From: an uncultured Chloroflexota bacterium | GTDB taxonomy: Bacteria; Chloroflexota; Anaerolineae; Aggregatilineales; Phototrophicaceae | Assembly: GCA_937974245.1 (NCBI GenBank) | Contig: CALJKV010000056.1 | Coordinates: forward strand, 1-10,452 | Length of the DNA: 10,452 bases | Direction of reading: 5' to 3' | In this document: in pieces, positions 5,584 to 10,452 of the stretch | How positions within the stretch are numbered: position 1 is the first letter of the stretch | Layout of the letters: each line of letters starts with the position of its first letter | The notes under the pieces: model-generated | The model's database searches: none | What the model was told of the DNA's origin: nothing | Seen by the model: only the letters and a program-made list of their open reading frames with translations | Translations under genes and position numbers: made by a program

Positions 5584-6546
5584 ATGCGGGAGCACGACCG
5601 CCCAGCACCAGTTGACCTTGAAGCAGACATCCTGAATGGCTATGCCACCACCTTCATCCCTCGCACCGATTGTTACCCTAAACAGCAACCCAATGGCAAT
5701 TACATTACAGTGTACCAACCGCTAGAACGACGATTGATTGCGCAACACCTGCACGGACAGATCACTCTGGGCGCATACGCGCTTGACCGGGAAAGCATGG
5801 CGAAGTGGATTTGTCTTGACGCTGACGATGAAGAGCAGTGGCAAGGGCTAGTGGCACTCGCCACCACACTTCAAGCGCAAAACATCATCCCCTACCTGGA
5901 GACCTCACGGCGAGGCGGTCACCTGTGGTTGTTCACACCACCCATGGCAGGCCTTTTCGCCCGCCGGGTAGCATACCAGCTCCTGCGAGAACATGATCTG
6001 GATGGGATTGAGGTGTATCCTAAACAGGATCATCTGAGCACCGGCCCCGGCTCATTGGTTCGCCTACCACTGGGCATCCACCGTAAGAGCAATCGGCGGT
6101 ATCACTTCATCACCACGAACGGCCATCCTCTGGCACCCACTATCCGTGACCAACTCAGCATCTTGACTAACCCCCAACGTATCACCATGACCGATGTCTT
6201 CCCCATCCTGGCTCGTATCCCACCAGAAACCCGGATACCCCAACCAACACCTGAGCTACAGCCGGCCACCGGCGAAACCCTCTCCGAGCGCCTGAAGTCG
6301 CGGATTTCGGTGCTGGATTTCATCAGCCAGTATGTATTGCTCGACACCAAGCACACCGGTCTGTGCCCGTTCCACGACGATCACGCCCACAGTTTTGGCG
6401 TGAATGTCACTGAGAACTATTGGCACTGCTTCGCTGGCTGTGGTGGCGGCTCAATCATTGATTTCTGGTCGAAGTGGCGTAAGAAACACGGCCAAGACCC
6501 TAGTTTCACAGCCACCATCCGCGACCTGCGCGAGATGCTGTTGTAA
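5584..6546 (+). CDS. AEP-family (TOTE-like) primase with C-terminal CHC2 zinc finger
   Basis: The protein has 320 residues. Residues about 15-200 look like an archaeo-eukaryotic primase catalytic domain: an acidic metal-binding motif LDADDEE (78-84), SRRGGHLWLF (108-117) with the conserved histidine, and EVYPKQDHLS (143-152) followed by VRLPLGIHRKSNRRYHF, as in plasmid and TOTE-type primases. After a proline-rich linker (~212-228), residues 233-300 form a DnaG-like CHC2 zinc finger with C261, H264, C282 and C286. DnaG has this finger at the N-terminus with a TOPRIM domain; here the finger is C-terminal to an AEP domain. The likely role is primer synthesis or initiation for element replication. 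No helicase domain is present. Translation is probably leaderless. Confidence 0.85.
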   Translation: MREHDRPAPVDLEADILNGYATTFIPRTDCYPKQQPNGNYITVYQPLERRLIAQHLHGQITLGAYALDRESMAKWICLDADDEEQWQGLVALATTLQAQNIIPYLETSRRGGHLWLFTPPMAGLFARRVAYQLLREHDLDGIEVYPKQDHLSTGPGSLVRLPLGIHRKSNRRYHFITTNGHPLAPTIRDQLSILTNPQRITMTDVFPILARIPPETRIPQPTPELQPATGETLSERLKSRISVLDFISQYVLLDTKHTGLCPFHDDHAHSFGVNVTENYWHCFAGCGGGSIIDFWSKWRKKHGQDPSFTATIRDLREMLL

Positions 6547-6568
6547 CTCTTCCCTGCGTTTTTGCTGA

Positions 6569-6597
6569 TTGACACGTTTCCCCCAATCTGTTTTGAT
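6569..6597 (+). promoter_or_regulatory. candidate promoter of the RHH-parA-RHH operon
   Basis: A perfect TTGACA (6569-6574) is followed after 17 nt by TTTGAT (6592-6597; 4/6 match). Transcription from near 6604 would leave a leader of about 30 nt. A CAATAT direct repeat (6629 and 6638) straddles the start codon of the first gene and could be a regulator site. Confidence 0.4.
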
Positions 6598-6632
6598 GTC
6601 TTTGTCTATTTGTTACCTGTTTAGTACCCAAT

Positions 6633-6791
6633 ATGGTCAATATCCAAAGGAAAAACCAGGATACATTCATCAAATTTAACGTATCCCACCGGCTCAAACA
6701 CGACCTGACCCAGCTTGCCCAATCCCGCAATATTTCTTTGTCAGCCTTACTCCGGCTGATCCTGACGGAATACATCCGGCAGCGCACGTGA
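6633..6791 (+). CDS. 52-aa ribbon-helix-helix (CopG-like) protein
   Basis: A short gene from ATG 6633 to TGA 6789-6791. Residues about 11-50 fit a minimal RHH: strand DTFIKFNVS, helix 1 HRLKHDLTQLAQSRN and helix 2 SLSALLRLILTEYIRQR, with S-LSALLR matching the usual second-helix start. Such proteins bind DNA as dimers through the paired strands; on plasmids they act as copy-number or partition-operon repressors. It lies 7 nt upstream of parA, so it is very likely co-transcribed and coupled. No clear ribosome site is seen. Candidate targets are the parA promoter and the CGAACG repeats downstream. Confidence 0.75.
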   Translation: MVNIQRKNQDTFIKFNVSHRLKHDLTQLAQSRNISLSALLRLILTEYIRQRT

Positions 6792-6798
6792 GTCAACT

Positions 6799-7560
6799 AT
6801 GGTCATCTCAATCGCCAACCAGAAAGGCGGGGTTGCCAAAAGCACCACCGCCATCAACCTGGCAGCGGGTTTATCGCTGGAGGGCTACCAGGTGTTGCTG
6901 ATTGATGTTGACCCGCAGGCCAATGTCACCTCGGTATTCATCCACCCGGATCATGAAATCGAACTGGATCAATCTCTGTATAGCGTCCTCATCAACTTCG
7001 CACCGCTGCGCCCCATCATCCGCCAAACAAAGGCAAATAATCTGCACTTTGCTCCCTCGCATATCCGATTATCCGGCGCTGACCTGGAACTCGCCCAGGC
7101 GATCGACAACCGGAGTGCCCGCTTGAAGCGTGCCATTGACAAGATTAAGCATGAATACGACTACATCATCATCGACAATCCCCCCTCTTTGGGCTTGCTA
7201 ACGATCAACTCGTTCGTGGCTAGTGACAAACTACTCGTGCCGGTATCCACCGCGTACTTCGCGCTGACCGGCCTGGTGCAATTGCAGGAAACGATCCAGC
7301 GGGTCAGGCAAACCCAGTTGAACCCGAATTTGGACATCCTGGGGGTGTTGTGTACCTTCACGGACAATACTAATGTCTCGCGCGATGTTCAGGCACAACT
7401 CCGACGGTATTTTGGCGAACTGGTCTTCAAGACAACTATCCCAAAGAATGTTCGGCTGGAGGAAGCCCATTCCAACCACATGCCGGTCTTTGAGCATTCT
7501 CCCAATAGTTCAGGCGCGTTGGCATATAAAGCATTAGTCAAAGAAATCCTGAAACGATGA
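6799..7560 (+). CDS. parA: ParA-family partition ATPase
   Basis: The protein has 253 residues with no N-terminal HTH, so it is of the short Soj/type Ib kind. Deviant Walker A at residues 9-16 (KGGVAKST) has both signature lysines (K9, K14), with A13 in place of the usual glycine. Walker A' LLIDVDPQAN spans 33-42 and Walker B IIIDNPPS spans 123-130. ParA dimerises on ATP, coats the nucleoid and is stimulated by its centromere-bound partner, moving plasmid copies. ATG 6799 follows the small RHH gene closely, and the last codons overlap the next gene by ATGA, so the three are one coupled operon. Confidence 0.94.
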   Translation: MVISIANQKGGVAKSTTAINLAAGLSLEGYQVLLIDVDPQANVTSVFIHPDHEIELDQSLYSVLINFAPLRPIIRQTKANNLHFAPSHIRLSGADLELAQAIDNRSARLKRAIDKIKHEYDYIIIDNPPSLGLLTINSFVASDKLLVPVSTAYFALTGLVQLQETIQRVRQTQLNPNLDILGVLCTFTDNTNVSRDVQAQLRRYFGELVFKTTIPKNVRLEEAHSNHMPVFEHSPNSSGALAYKALVKEILKR

Positions 7561-7886
7561 CGAAAAAATCCGGACTGGCCGACAGTCCCTTTTTCACACC
7601 ACCCGCAGTTGACAGCCATCCGGTGAAAACATCGTCGGCACCGAACGACCGAACGGTTGATGCAACCGAACGACCGAACGGGCGAACGGTTTACTCAAGC
7701 GAACGCCCGAACGACCGAACGGTATCTTCAGAACGTAAAACCGTCCGGCACAGCTTTGAGTTCTACGCGGATCAGATACAAGCCATCCGTAAACTACGTG
7801 CCCAGAAGGAACTGGCAGGAGAGCCAGTCAGCCTGTCAGAAATGGTACGTGATGCTGTTGATCGCTATTTGGATTCCCGCTCCTAA
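7557..7886 (+). CDS. RHH centromere-binding partner of ParA with repeat-encoded N-terminus
   Basis: The protein has 109 residues; its ATG shares four bases with the parA stop. The C-terminal part (about 63-107) fits an RHH: strand TVRHSFEFYADQ, helix QIQAIRKLRAQKEL, and helix SLSEMVRDAVDRYLDSR. Residues 29-57 are a disordered repeat with an 11-residue period (PNDRTV, ERPNGRTV, ERPNDRTV), created by CGAACG octamers in the DNA. The basic N-terminus (MTKKSG) could supply the residue that stimulates ParA ATPase. ParA with a small RHH partner is the layout of ParF-ParG and of delta-omega systems. By that analogy this protein binds the repeats as centromere and represses its own operon. The assignment is strong; the repeat binding is inference. 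Confidence 0.85.
   Translation: MTKKSGLADSPFFTPPAVDSHPVKTSSAPNDRTVDATERPNGRTVYSSERPNDRTVSSERKTVRHSFEFYADQIQAIRKLRAQKELAGEPVSLSEMVRDAVDRYLDSRS
7641..7723 (+). repeat. CGAACG octamer repeats inside the ParA-partner gene
   Basis: Eight exact CGAACG cores begin at 7642, 7650, 7667, 7675, 7683, 7700, 7708 and 7716. The spacings are 8, 17, 8, 8, 17, 8 and 8 bp. All face the same way, with octamer form CCGAACGA or CCGAACGG. The 33-bp super-period (8+8+17) is a multiple of three, so the array stays in frame and gives an 11-residue peptide repeat. Tandem same-orientation short repeats are the form of centromeres bound by RHH partition proteins. Confidence 0.9.
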
Positions 7887-7903
7887 TTTAACCCCCAGAA
7901 TCA

Positions 7904-7953
7904 CCGAACGGGCGAACGACCGAACGGTTGATGCAACCGAACGACCGAACGGA
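7904..7953 (+). repeat. second CGAACG octamer array, noncoding
   Basis: Five exact CGAACG cores at 7905, 7913, 7921, 7938 and 7946 (spacings 8, 8, 17, 8). Positions 7913-7952 are identical over 40 bp to 7642-7681 within the upstream gene. The array lies 18 nt after the gene's stop and ends 13 nt before a TTGACA box. Confidence 0.9.
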
Positions 7954-7965
7954 AAAAAGACCGAC

Positions 7966-7995
7966 TTGACAATCCTTTTTGAATATGGGCATGAT
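7966..7995 (+). promoter_or_regulatory. candidate promoter next to the second repeat array
   Basis: A perfect TTGACA (7966-7971) is followed after 18 nt by CATGAT (7990-7995; 4/6 match). It points into the noncoding region. The RHH partner bound to the adjacent octamers could control it. It may drive an untranslated RNA, since no gene follows. Confidence 0.4.
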
Positions 7996-8002
7996 ATGAC
8001 AT

Positions 8003-8130
8003 GTCCCGGTGAAAACGGGGACAGGAACCCCACTGCTACGGGGCAAGGGTAGCAGCCGACCGACCGAAGTGACCGACCGACGAGTAACTGTTTCCCAGCA
8101 AAAGCTGGGATAAATCCCTGCAACAGGGAT
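8003..8130 (+). ncRNA. cluster of four tandem hairpins, candidate RNA or priming site
   Basis: In order: GTCCCG (8003-8008) with 8016-8022 (one bulged G); CTGCTAC (8033-8039) with GTAGCAG (8049-8055), perfect; TCCCAGC (8093-8099) with GCTGGGA (8104-8110), AAAA loop; and ATCCCTG (8114-8120) with CAGGGAT (8124-8130), 3-nt loop. They begin at about the transcription start predicted from the promoter at 7966-7995. They could be a short structured RNA or a single-strand initiation site for the primase. Confidence 0.4.
8056..8084 (+). repeat. degenerate octamer repeats (CCGACCGA)
   Basis: CCGACCGA at 8056-8063 and 8073-8080 are 17 bp apart, with a diverged copy (CCGAAGTG) at 8064. This is the same 8+9 spacing as the CGAACG arrays, with one base changed in the core, so it may be a weaker third binding cluster. 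It lies between two hairpins of the cluster above. Confidence 0.5.
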
Positions 8131-8203
8131 GAAGACACCTCAAGCGAATTCGAGCTACGCTCAAGACAAAAATCACGAGCGCAGCTCGCTTAGGCAACTC
8201 AGA

Positions 8204-8224
8204 GGGAAGGGAGCAAAGGGAGGG
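8204..8224 (+). other. G-quadruplex motif
   Basis: Four GGG runs (8204-8206, 8209-8211, 8218-8220, 8222-8224) with loops of 2, 6 and 1 nt satisfy the canonical G3 N1-7 rule. It is followed at once by a hairpin whose outer arms are CAAACCA (8233-8239) and TGGTTTG (8272-8278). Confidence 0.6.
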
Positions 8225-8478
8225 AAGGACACCAAACCAGAAATAACGTCCCGAAGGGCTTACCAAGCCTTTGGTTTGTCGTGCCCAACCCCCTCCTAAG
8301 CCCCCTCATAAAAACCCTCCTGGAACAAGCGGTTTTTCTGGAAAATCCAAAGTATTGAGAGCCGCTTCTAGCCGTCTCTCACAATGGTTTCATCGGGTAG
8401 GGCACTCGTGTTTCACGCCTACTTCCTGGTATACACCAGGCCGGCGGAACCACTCGACCCCACCACTCAGAAACCATA

Positions 8479-8745
8479 CCCCCCGTCGGACTTGTCTGCT
8501 TGGCTAGTGCCAGCCGGCAAGCCCGACCGCCACCCCTTTCCGCCGTCGTCGCGTGAACCTCACTCGTCACTAAAACTGACTTTGGAGTATCACGCGCCGA
8601 TTCCCTTGTCAGGCTGTTTGTATTTCGCCACTACTGTGGCTCATCCATCACAGCTTGACTGCGGCGGCGGCGGTCGCCACCACGCTTCGCAAGCTCAGGT
8701 GGTGTCTCCCTAAAGGTGCGGCGGTCGGGCTTCGCCGACGGGGGG
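8479..8745. repeat. long-range imperfect inverted repeat
   Basis: The left arm is 8479-8489 plus 8519-8531. The right arm is 8720-8732 plus 8735-8745. They pair exactly as 8479-8489 with 8735-8745 (11 bp) and 8519-8531 with 8720-8732 (13 bp). The left arm is interrupted by 29 nt that themselves fold (GCTTG with CAAGC, 8498-8521); the right arm is interrupted by 2 nt. The enclosed ~190 nt include a CGG run (8661-8673) and another hairpin (8678-8683 with 8699-8704). It could be an origin structure, an RNA domain, or the ends of a decayed mobile element. Confidence 0.5.
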
Positions 8746-8758
8746 TGGGGGAAACGGA

Positions 8759-8842
8759 AGCCGCGCATTCGCGTGGCTGATTTGTAGTTCCGGTATATAC
8801 CGGAACGTTTTATCCTGAGAACAGGGAAGAGCCTGTTTTCAG
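8759..8842. repeat. two hairpins flanking a perfect 20-bp palindrome
   Basis: AGCCGCGC (8759-8766) pairs with GCGTGGCT (8771-8778; one G-T pair). Positions 8787-8806 are a perfect 20-bp palindrome whose half is GTTCCGGTAT. CTGAGAACAGG (8815-8825) pairs with CCTGTTTTCAG (8832-8842; one G-T pair, 6-nt loop). The palindrome has the size and symmetry of an operator for a dimeric protein. The flanking hairpins pair best as plus-strand RNA. Confidence 0.6.
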
Positions 8843-8876
8843 CGGTTCACGACTTCAGAGCGTGCATTGTATTGGA

Positions 8877-8936
8877 CTACATCGGCGGGTATGGTGGGCG
8901 CAAAGAAGGGCGGGGGAGTAGAGCAGAGCGATGTAG
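8877..8936. repeat. inverted repeat enclosing a G-rich loop
   Basis: CTACATCG (8877-8884) and CGATGTAG (8929-8936) are perfect 8-bp arms. The loop contains four G-runs (8887, 8896, 8908, 8912), but one of its linkers is 9 nt, so it is only a loose G-quadruplex candidate. Confidence 0.5.
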
Positions 8937-9043
8937 CTCACACGGCAGATCGGGGATGATATAAAGTGATTAAATATATAATTGGCAACCACACAATGGA
9001 ACGCCCTCGGACACCATTAAACCCATAAAGATAAGGAGAGAAG

Positions 9044-9100
9044 ATGCTCGCTCAGGGCATATATTTGCTACAAAGCTTCTCTAAAGTGGTACGTAATTGA
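9044..9100 (+). pseudogene. 18-codon frame behind a strong ribosome site, possible truncated gene
   Basis: ATAAGGAGAGAAG stands directly before ATG 9044, one of the best ribosome sites in the window, but the frame ends after 18 codons (TGA 9098-9100). It runs opposite to and overlaps the last codons of the TPR gene, which stops at 9052. A perfect TATAAT lies upstream (8977-8982) without a clear -35. It could be a gene start cut off when the TPR gene arrived, a short leader peptide, or chance. The peptide (MLAQGIYLLQSFSKVVRN) matches nothing I know. Confidence 0.3.
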
Positions 9101-10452
9101 GTCAAAATCTCTTCACCGTTGGTAAGTCCAGGCCGCTTAGCAAGAAAGCGTTCAACTACCCAGATAGCTGTTTGGATATCATCGGCATCTTTGATTTCTG
9201 CGATAAAGGTGTGTAAGGAGGTTGTTGCCCTTTCAACATCAGCAAGCAGAAGATGCGCAAGAATAGTGGGTATATAAGCTATAGTTAGTGGATCACTACG
9301 CTCAAGCGCGTGGTTCGCGATATCCAATGCTATTTGAGCTTCTCCTTTTAGAAGGTGGAGACGCGCTCGATGGTAATGTAGATAAGCGGCATCAGGCTGT
9401 AATTCCATGGCCGTGTTAAGATCAGCTTCGGCCTCTTGAAGGCGATCATGATCGAGGTAGAAACCTGCTCGATTACGGAGGGTGTAAGCCGCTCCAAGTG
9501 TCATGTCAATCGAACGCGTATATTCATTTTCTGCTTCCTCAAGTTGATTGCTTAGAGCATAGGTTTCTGCACGACAAATCACAGCCCAAGTGTATTCTGG
9601 GTTAAGCTCAAGCGCAGAATGAAAGTCAGCGAGTGCCTCGTCATAGCGCTTCATACGTTGGTATACTTGCCCTCGCTTAGTAAGTGCCCAAACATATTGC
9701 GGATTGATTTCAATAGCGTAATTAAAGTCAGTGAGTGCCTCGTCATTGCATCCTATTAAGCGGTAGATCTCCCCGCGTTCCGCTAACTTCCAGGCTGAAT
9801 TAGGATCAAGCTCAATGGCACGGGTAAAGTCAGTTAAAGCTTCTTTGAAGCGTTGCAGACTTCGAAAGATTCGCCCGCGATTTACGAGTGCTCGCCAATA
9901 TTGGGGGTGTACATTAAGCGCCGCTTCGTAGGCAGCAATGGCCCGGCGCAGATTGGCTTCGCGCTCCTCGACCGCGGATAAGTCGCTGTAGGCAGTGCCC
10001 AGGTTGTTCTGCGTCATGGCATAATCCAGCGGGGCGATTTGGGGTGTGTAGTATTCCAGCGCCGCTTCGAAGGCAGCAATGGCCCGGCGCAGATTGGCTT
10101 CGCGCTCCTCGACCGCGGATAAGTCGCTGTAGGCAGTGCCCAGGTTGTTCTGCGTCATGGCATAATCCAGCGGGGCGATTTGGGGCGTTCGATATTCCAG
10201 CGCCGCTTCGTAGGCAGCAATGGCCCGGCGCAGATTGGCTTCGCGCTCCTCGACCGCGGATAAGTCGCTGTAGGCAGTGCCCAGGTTGTTCTGCGTCATG
10301 GCATAAGCCAGCGGGGCGATTTGGGGCGTGTAGTATTCCAGCGCCGCTTCGTAGGCAGCAATGGCCCGGCGCAGATTGGCTTCGCGCTCCTCGACCGCGG
10401 ATAAGTCGCTGTAGGCAGTGCCCAGGTTGTTCTGCGTCATGGCATAATCCAG
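9052..10452 (-). CDS. TPR repeat protein (5' end outside window)
   Basis: 466 residues are visible and the frame is open at the right edge, so the true start lies beyond it. The visible N-terminal part is three complete and one partial copy of a 47-residue unit (MTQNNLGTAYSDLSAVEERE, then a helix LRRAIAAYEAAL and a TPQIAPL linker). These are followed by about seven canonical 34-residue TPRs (for example EALTDFTRAIELDP and EALADFHSALELNP). A non-repeat helical C-terminus ends LCSKYMP. TPR solenoids mediate protein-protein contacts. The 47-residue type is common in Cyanobacteria and Chloroflexi proteins, often fused to a CHAT protease or an NTPase domain; such an effector would lie in the unseen N-terminal part. 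No signal peptide can be judged. It is unrelated to the partition genes and may mark the boundary of the plasmid module. Confidence 0.88.
   Translation of the reverse strand: MDYAMTQNNLGTAYSDLSAVEEREANLRRAIAAYEAALEYYTPQIAPLAYAMTQNNLGTAYSDLSAVEEREANLRRAIAAYEAALEYRTPQIAPLDYAMTQNNLGTAYSDLSAVEEREANLRRAIAAFEAALEYYTPQIAPLDYAMTQNNLGTAYSDLSAVEEREANLRRAIAAYEAALNVHPQYWRALVNRGRIFRSLQRFKEALTDFTRAIELDPNSAWKLAERGEIYRLIGCNDEALTDFNYAIEINPQYVWALTKRGQVYQRMKRYDEALADFHSALELNPEYTWAVICRAETYALSNQLEEAENEYTRSIDMTLGAAYTLRNRAGFYLDHDRLQEAEADLNTAMELQPDAAYLHYHRARLHLLKGEAQIALDIANHALERSDPLTIAYIPTILAHLLLADVERATTSLHTFIAEIKDADDIQTAIWVVERFLAKRPGLTNGEEILTQLRTTLEKLCSKYMP
10018..10452 (-). repeat. 141-bp near-identical tandem repeats within the TPR gene
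   Basis: Units 10300-10440, 10159-10299 and 10018-10158 are each exactly 141 bp (47 codons). A fourth, partial copy extends from 10017 to about 9915 before diverging, and another begins at the window edge. They differ at only a few bases, mainly in the linker (EYYTP versus EYRTP) and at single sites. Such identity at the DNA level points to recent expansion or ongoing gene conversion. Confidence 0.93.

Larger units (their letters stand above)
7887..9043. other. 1.15-kb noncoding, structure-rich region; candidate origin
   Basis: The reading frames here are short, compositionally odd, and resemble no family, so I see no gene. The region contains octamer arrays, a promoter-like site, at least ten short perfect hairpins, a G-quadruplex motif, a C-rich stretch (8284-8321), a long-range inverted repeat, a 20-bp palindrome and an A/T-rich segment (8959-8984). 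Smaller hairpins not listed separately are 8356-8361 with 8376-8381, and 8425-8430 with 8435-8440. Iterons, hairpins and an A/T-rich tract beside a primase and partition operon suggest a replication origin, possibly with priming sites. A structured RNA is the alternative. No DnaA boxes were confidently seen. Confidence 0.45.

Noticed and set aside
7641..7953. CGAACG repeats as a CRISPR array
   Set aside because: Repeats are 8 bp in direct contact, with 9-bp conserved gaps instead of unique spacers of about 30 bp, and no cas genes are present.
7657..8052. 131-residue plus-strand frame across the repeats
   Set aside because: It exists because the repeats are open in more than one frame. It overlaps the well-supported RHH gene and shows no domain.
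8036..8713. Several frames of 60-109 residues in the noncoding region on both strands
   Set aside because: They are low-complexity, rich in P, R, S and T, overlap one another, lack ribosome sites, and resemble no family.
8470..8850. Group II intron or RNase P RNA
   Set aside because: I looked for a domain V-type hairpin with a GAAA loop, intron boundaries, and the conserved RNase P core, and found none.

Overview
The window reads as part of a plasmid, or of an integrated plasmid-like element, from a filamentous bacterium, most likely a Chloroflexia member (Chloroflexus/Roseiflexus/Herpetosiphon-like). Two things suggest this: the style of the near-identical 47-residue TPR units at the right end, and the set of replication and maintenance genes, which includes an actin-like ParM behind a ParR-like protein and an AEP primase carrying a DnaG-type zinc finger. 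GC content is moderate, TTG and GTG starts are used, and several genes lack a clear Shine-Dalgarno. The taxonomic call is an inference.

Layout: (1) 1-479: two stacked terminator-like hairpins, then a promoter-like site and a densely structured leader. (2) 480-2021, plus strand: three accessory genes in an operon, namely a DUF2958 protein and two short proteins that share a homologous ~50-residue module. (3) 2236-3019, minus strand: a MerR-like HTH/coiled-coil protein and an overlapping 71-aa protein that resembles only its tail. (4) 3162-3186: an overlapping palindromic operator set between divergent promoters. (5) 3208-4786: parR-like and parM-like genes (type II, actin-based segregation). 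(6) 4875-5465, minus strand: a Phd/YefM-RelE/ParE toxin-antitoxin pair behind a strong promoter with an operator palindrome. (7) 5584-6546: an AEP-type primase with a C-terminal CHC2 zinc finger, probably translated from a leaderless mRNA. (8) 6633-7886: a 52-aa ribbon-helix-helix (RHH) gene, ParA, and a second RHH protein whose disordered N-terminus is encoded by octamer DNA repeats. (9) 7887-9043: about 1.15 kb without a credible gene, packed with iteron copies, hairpins, a G-quadruplex motif, a 20-bp palindrome and a long-range inverted repeat. It is the best candidate for a replication origin and/or structured RNA. (10) 9052-10452, minus strand: a TPR protein, 5'-truncated by the window edge, with perfectly phased 141-bp repeats.

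Together the genes make a stability module. The primase and the noncoding region could serve replication, two mechanistically different partition systems serve segregation, and the toxin-antitoxin pair penalises plasmid loss. The most striking signal is that 8/17-bp spaced CGAACG repeats lie inside the coding sequence of the ParA partner protein. A 40-bp block of them recurs exactly just downstream of the gene, so the putative centromere appears to be partly embedded in the gene for its own adaptor.
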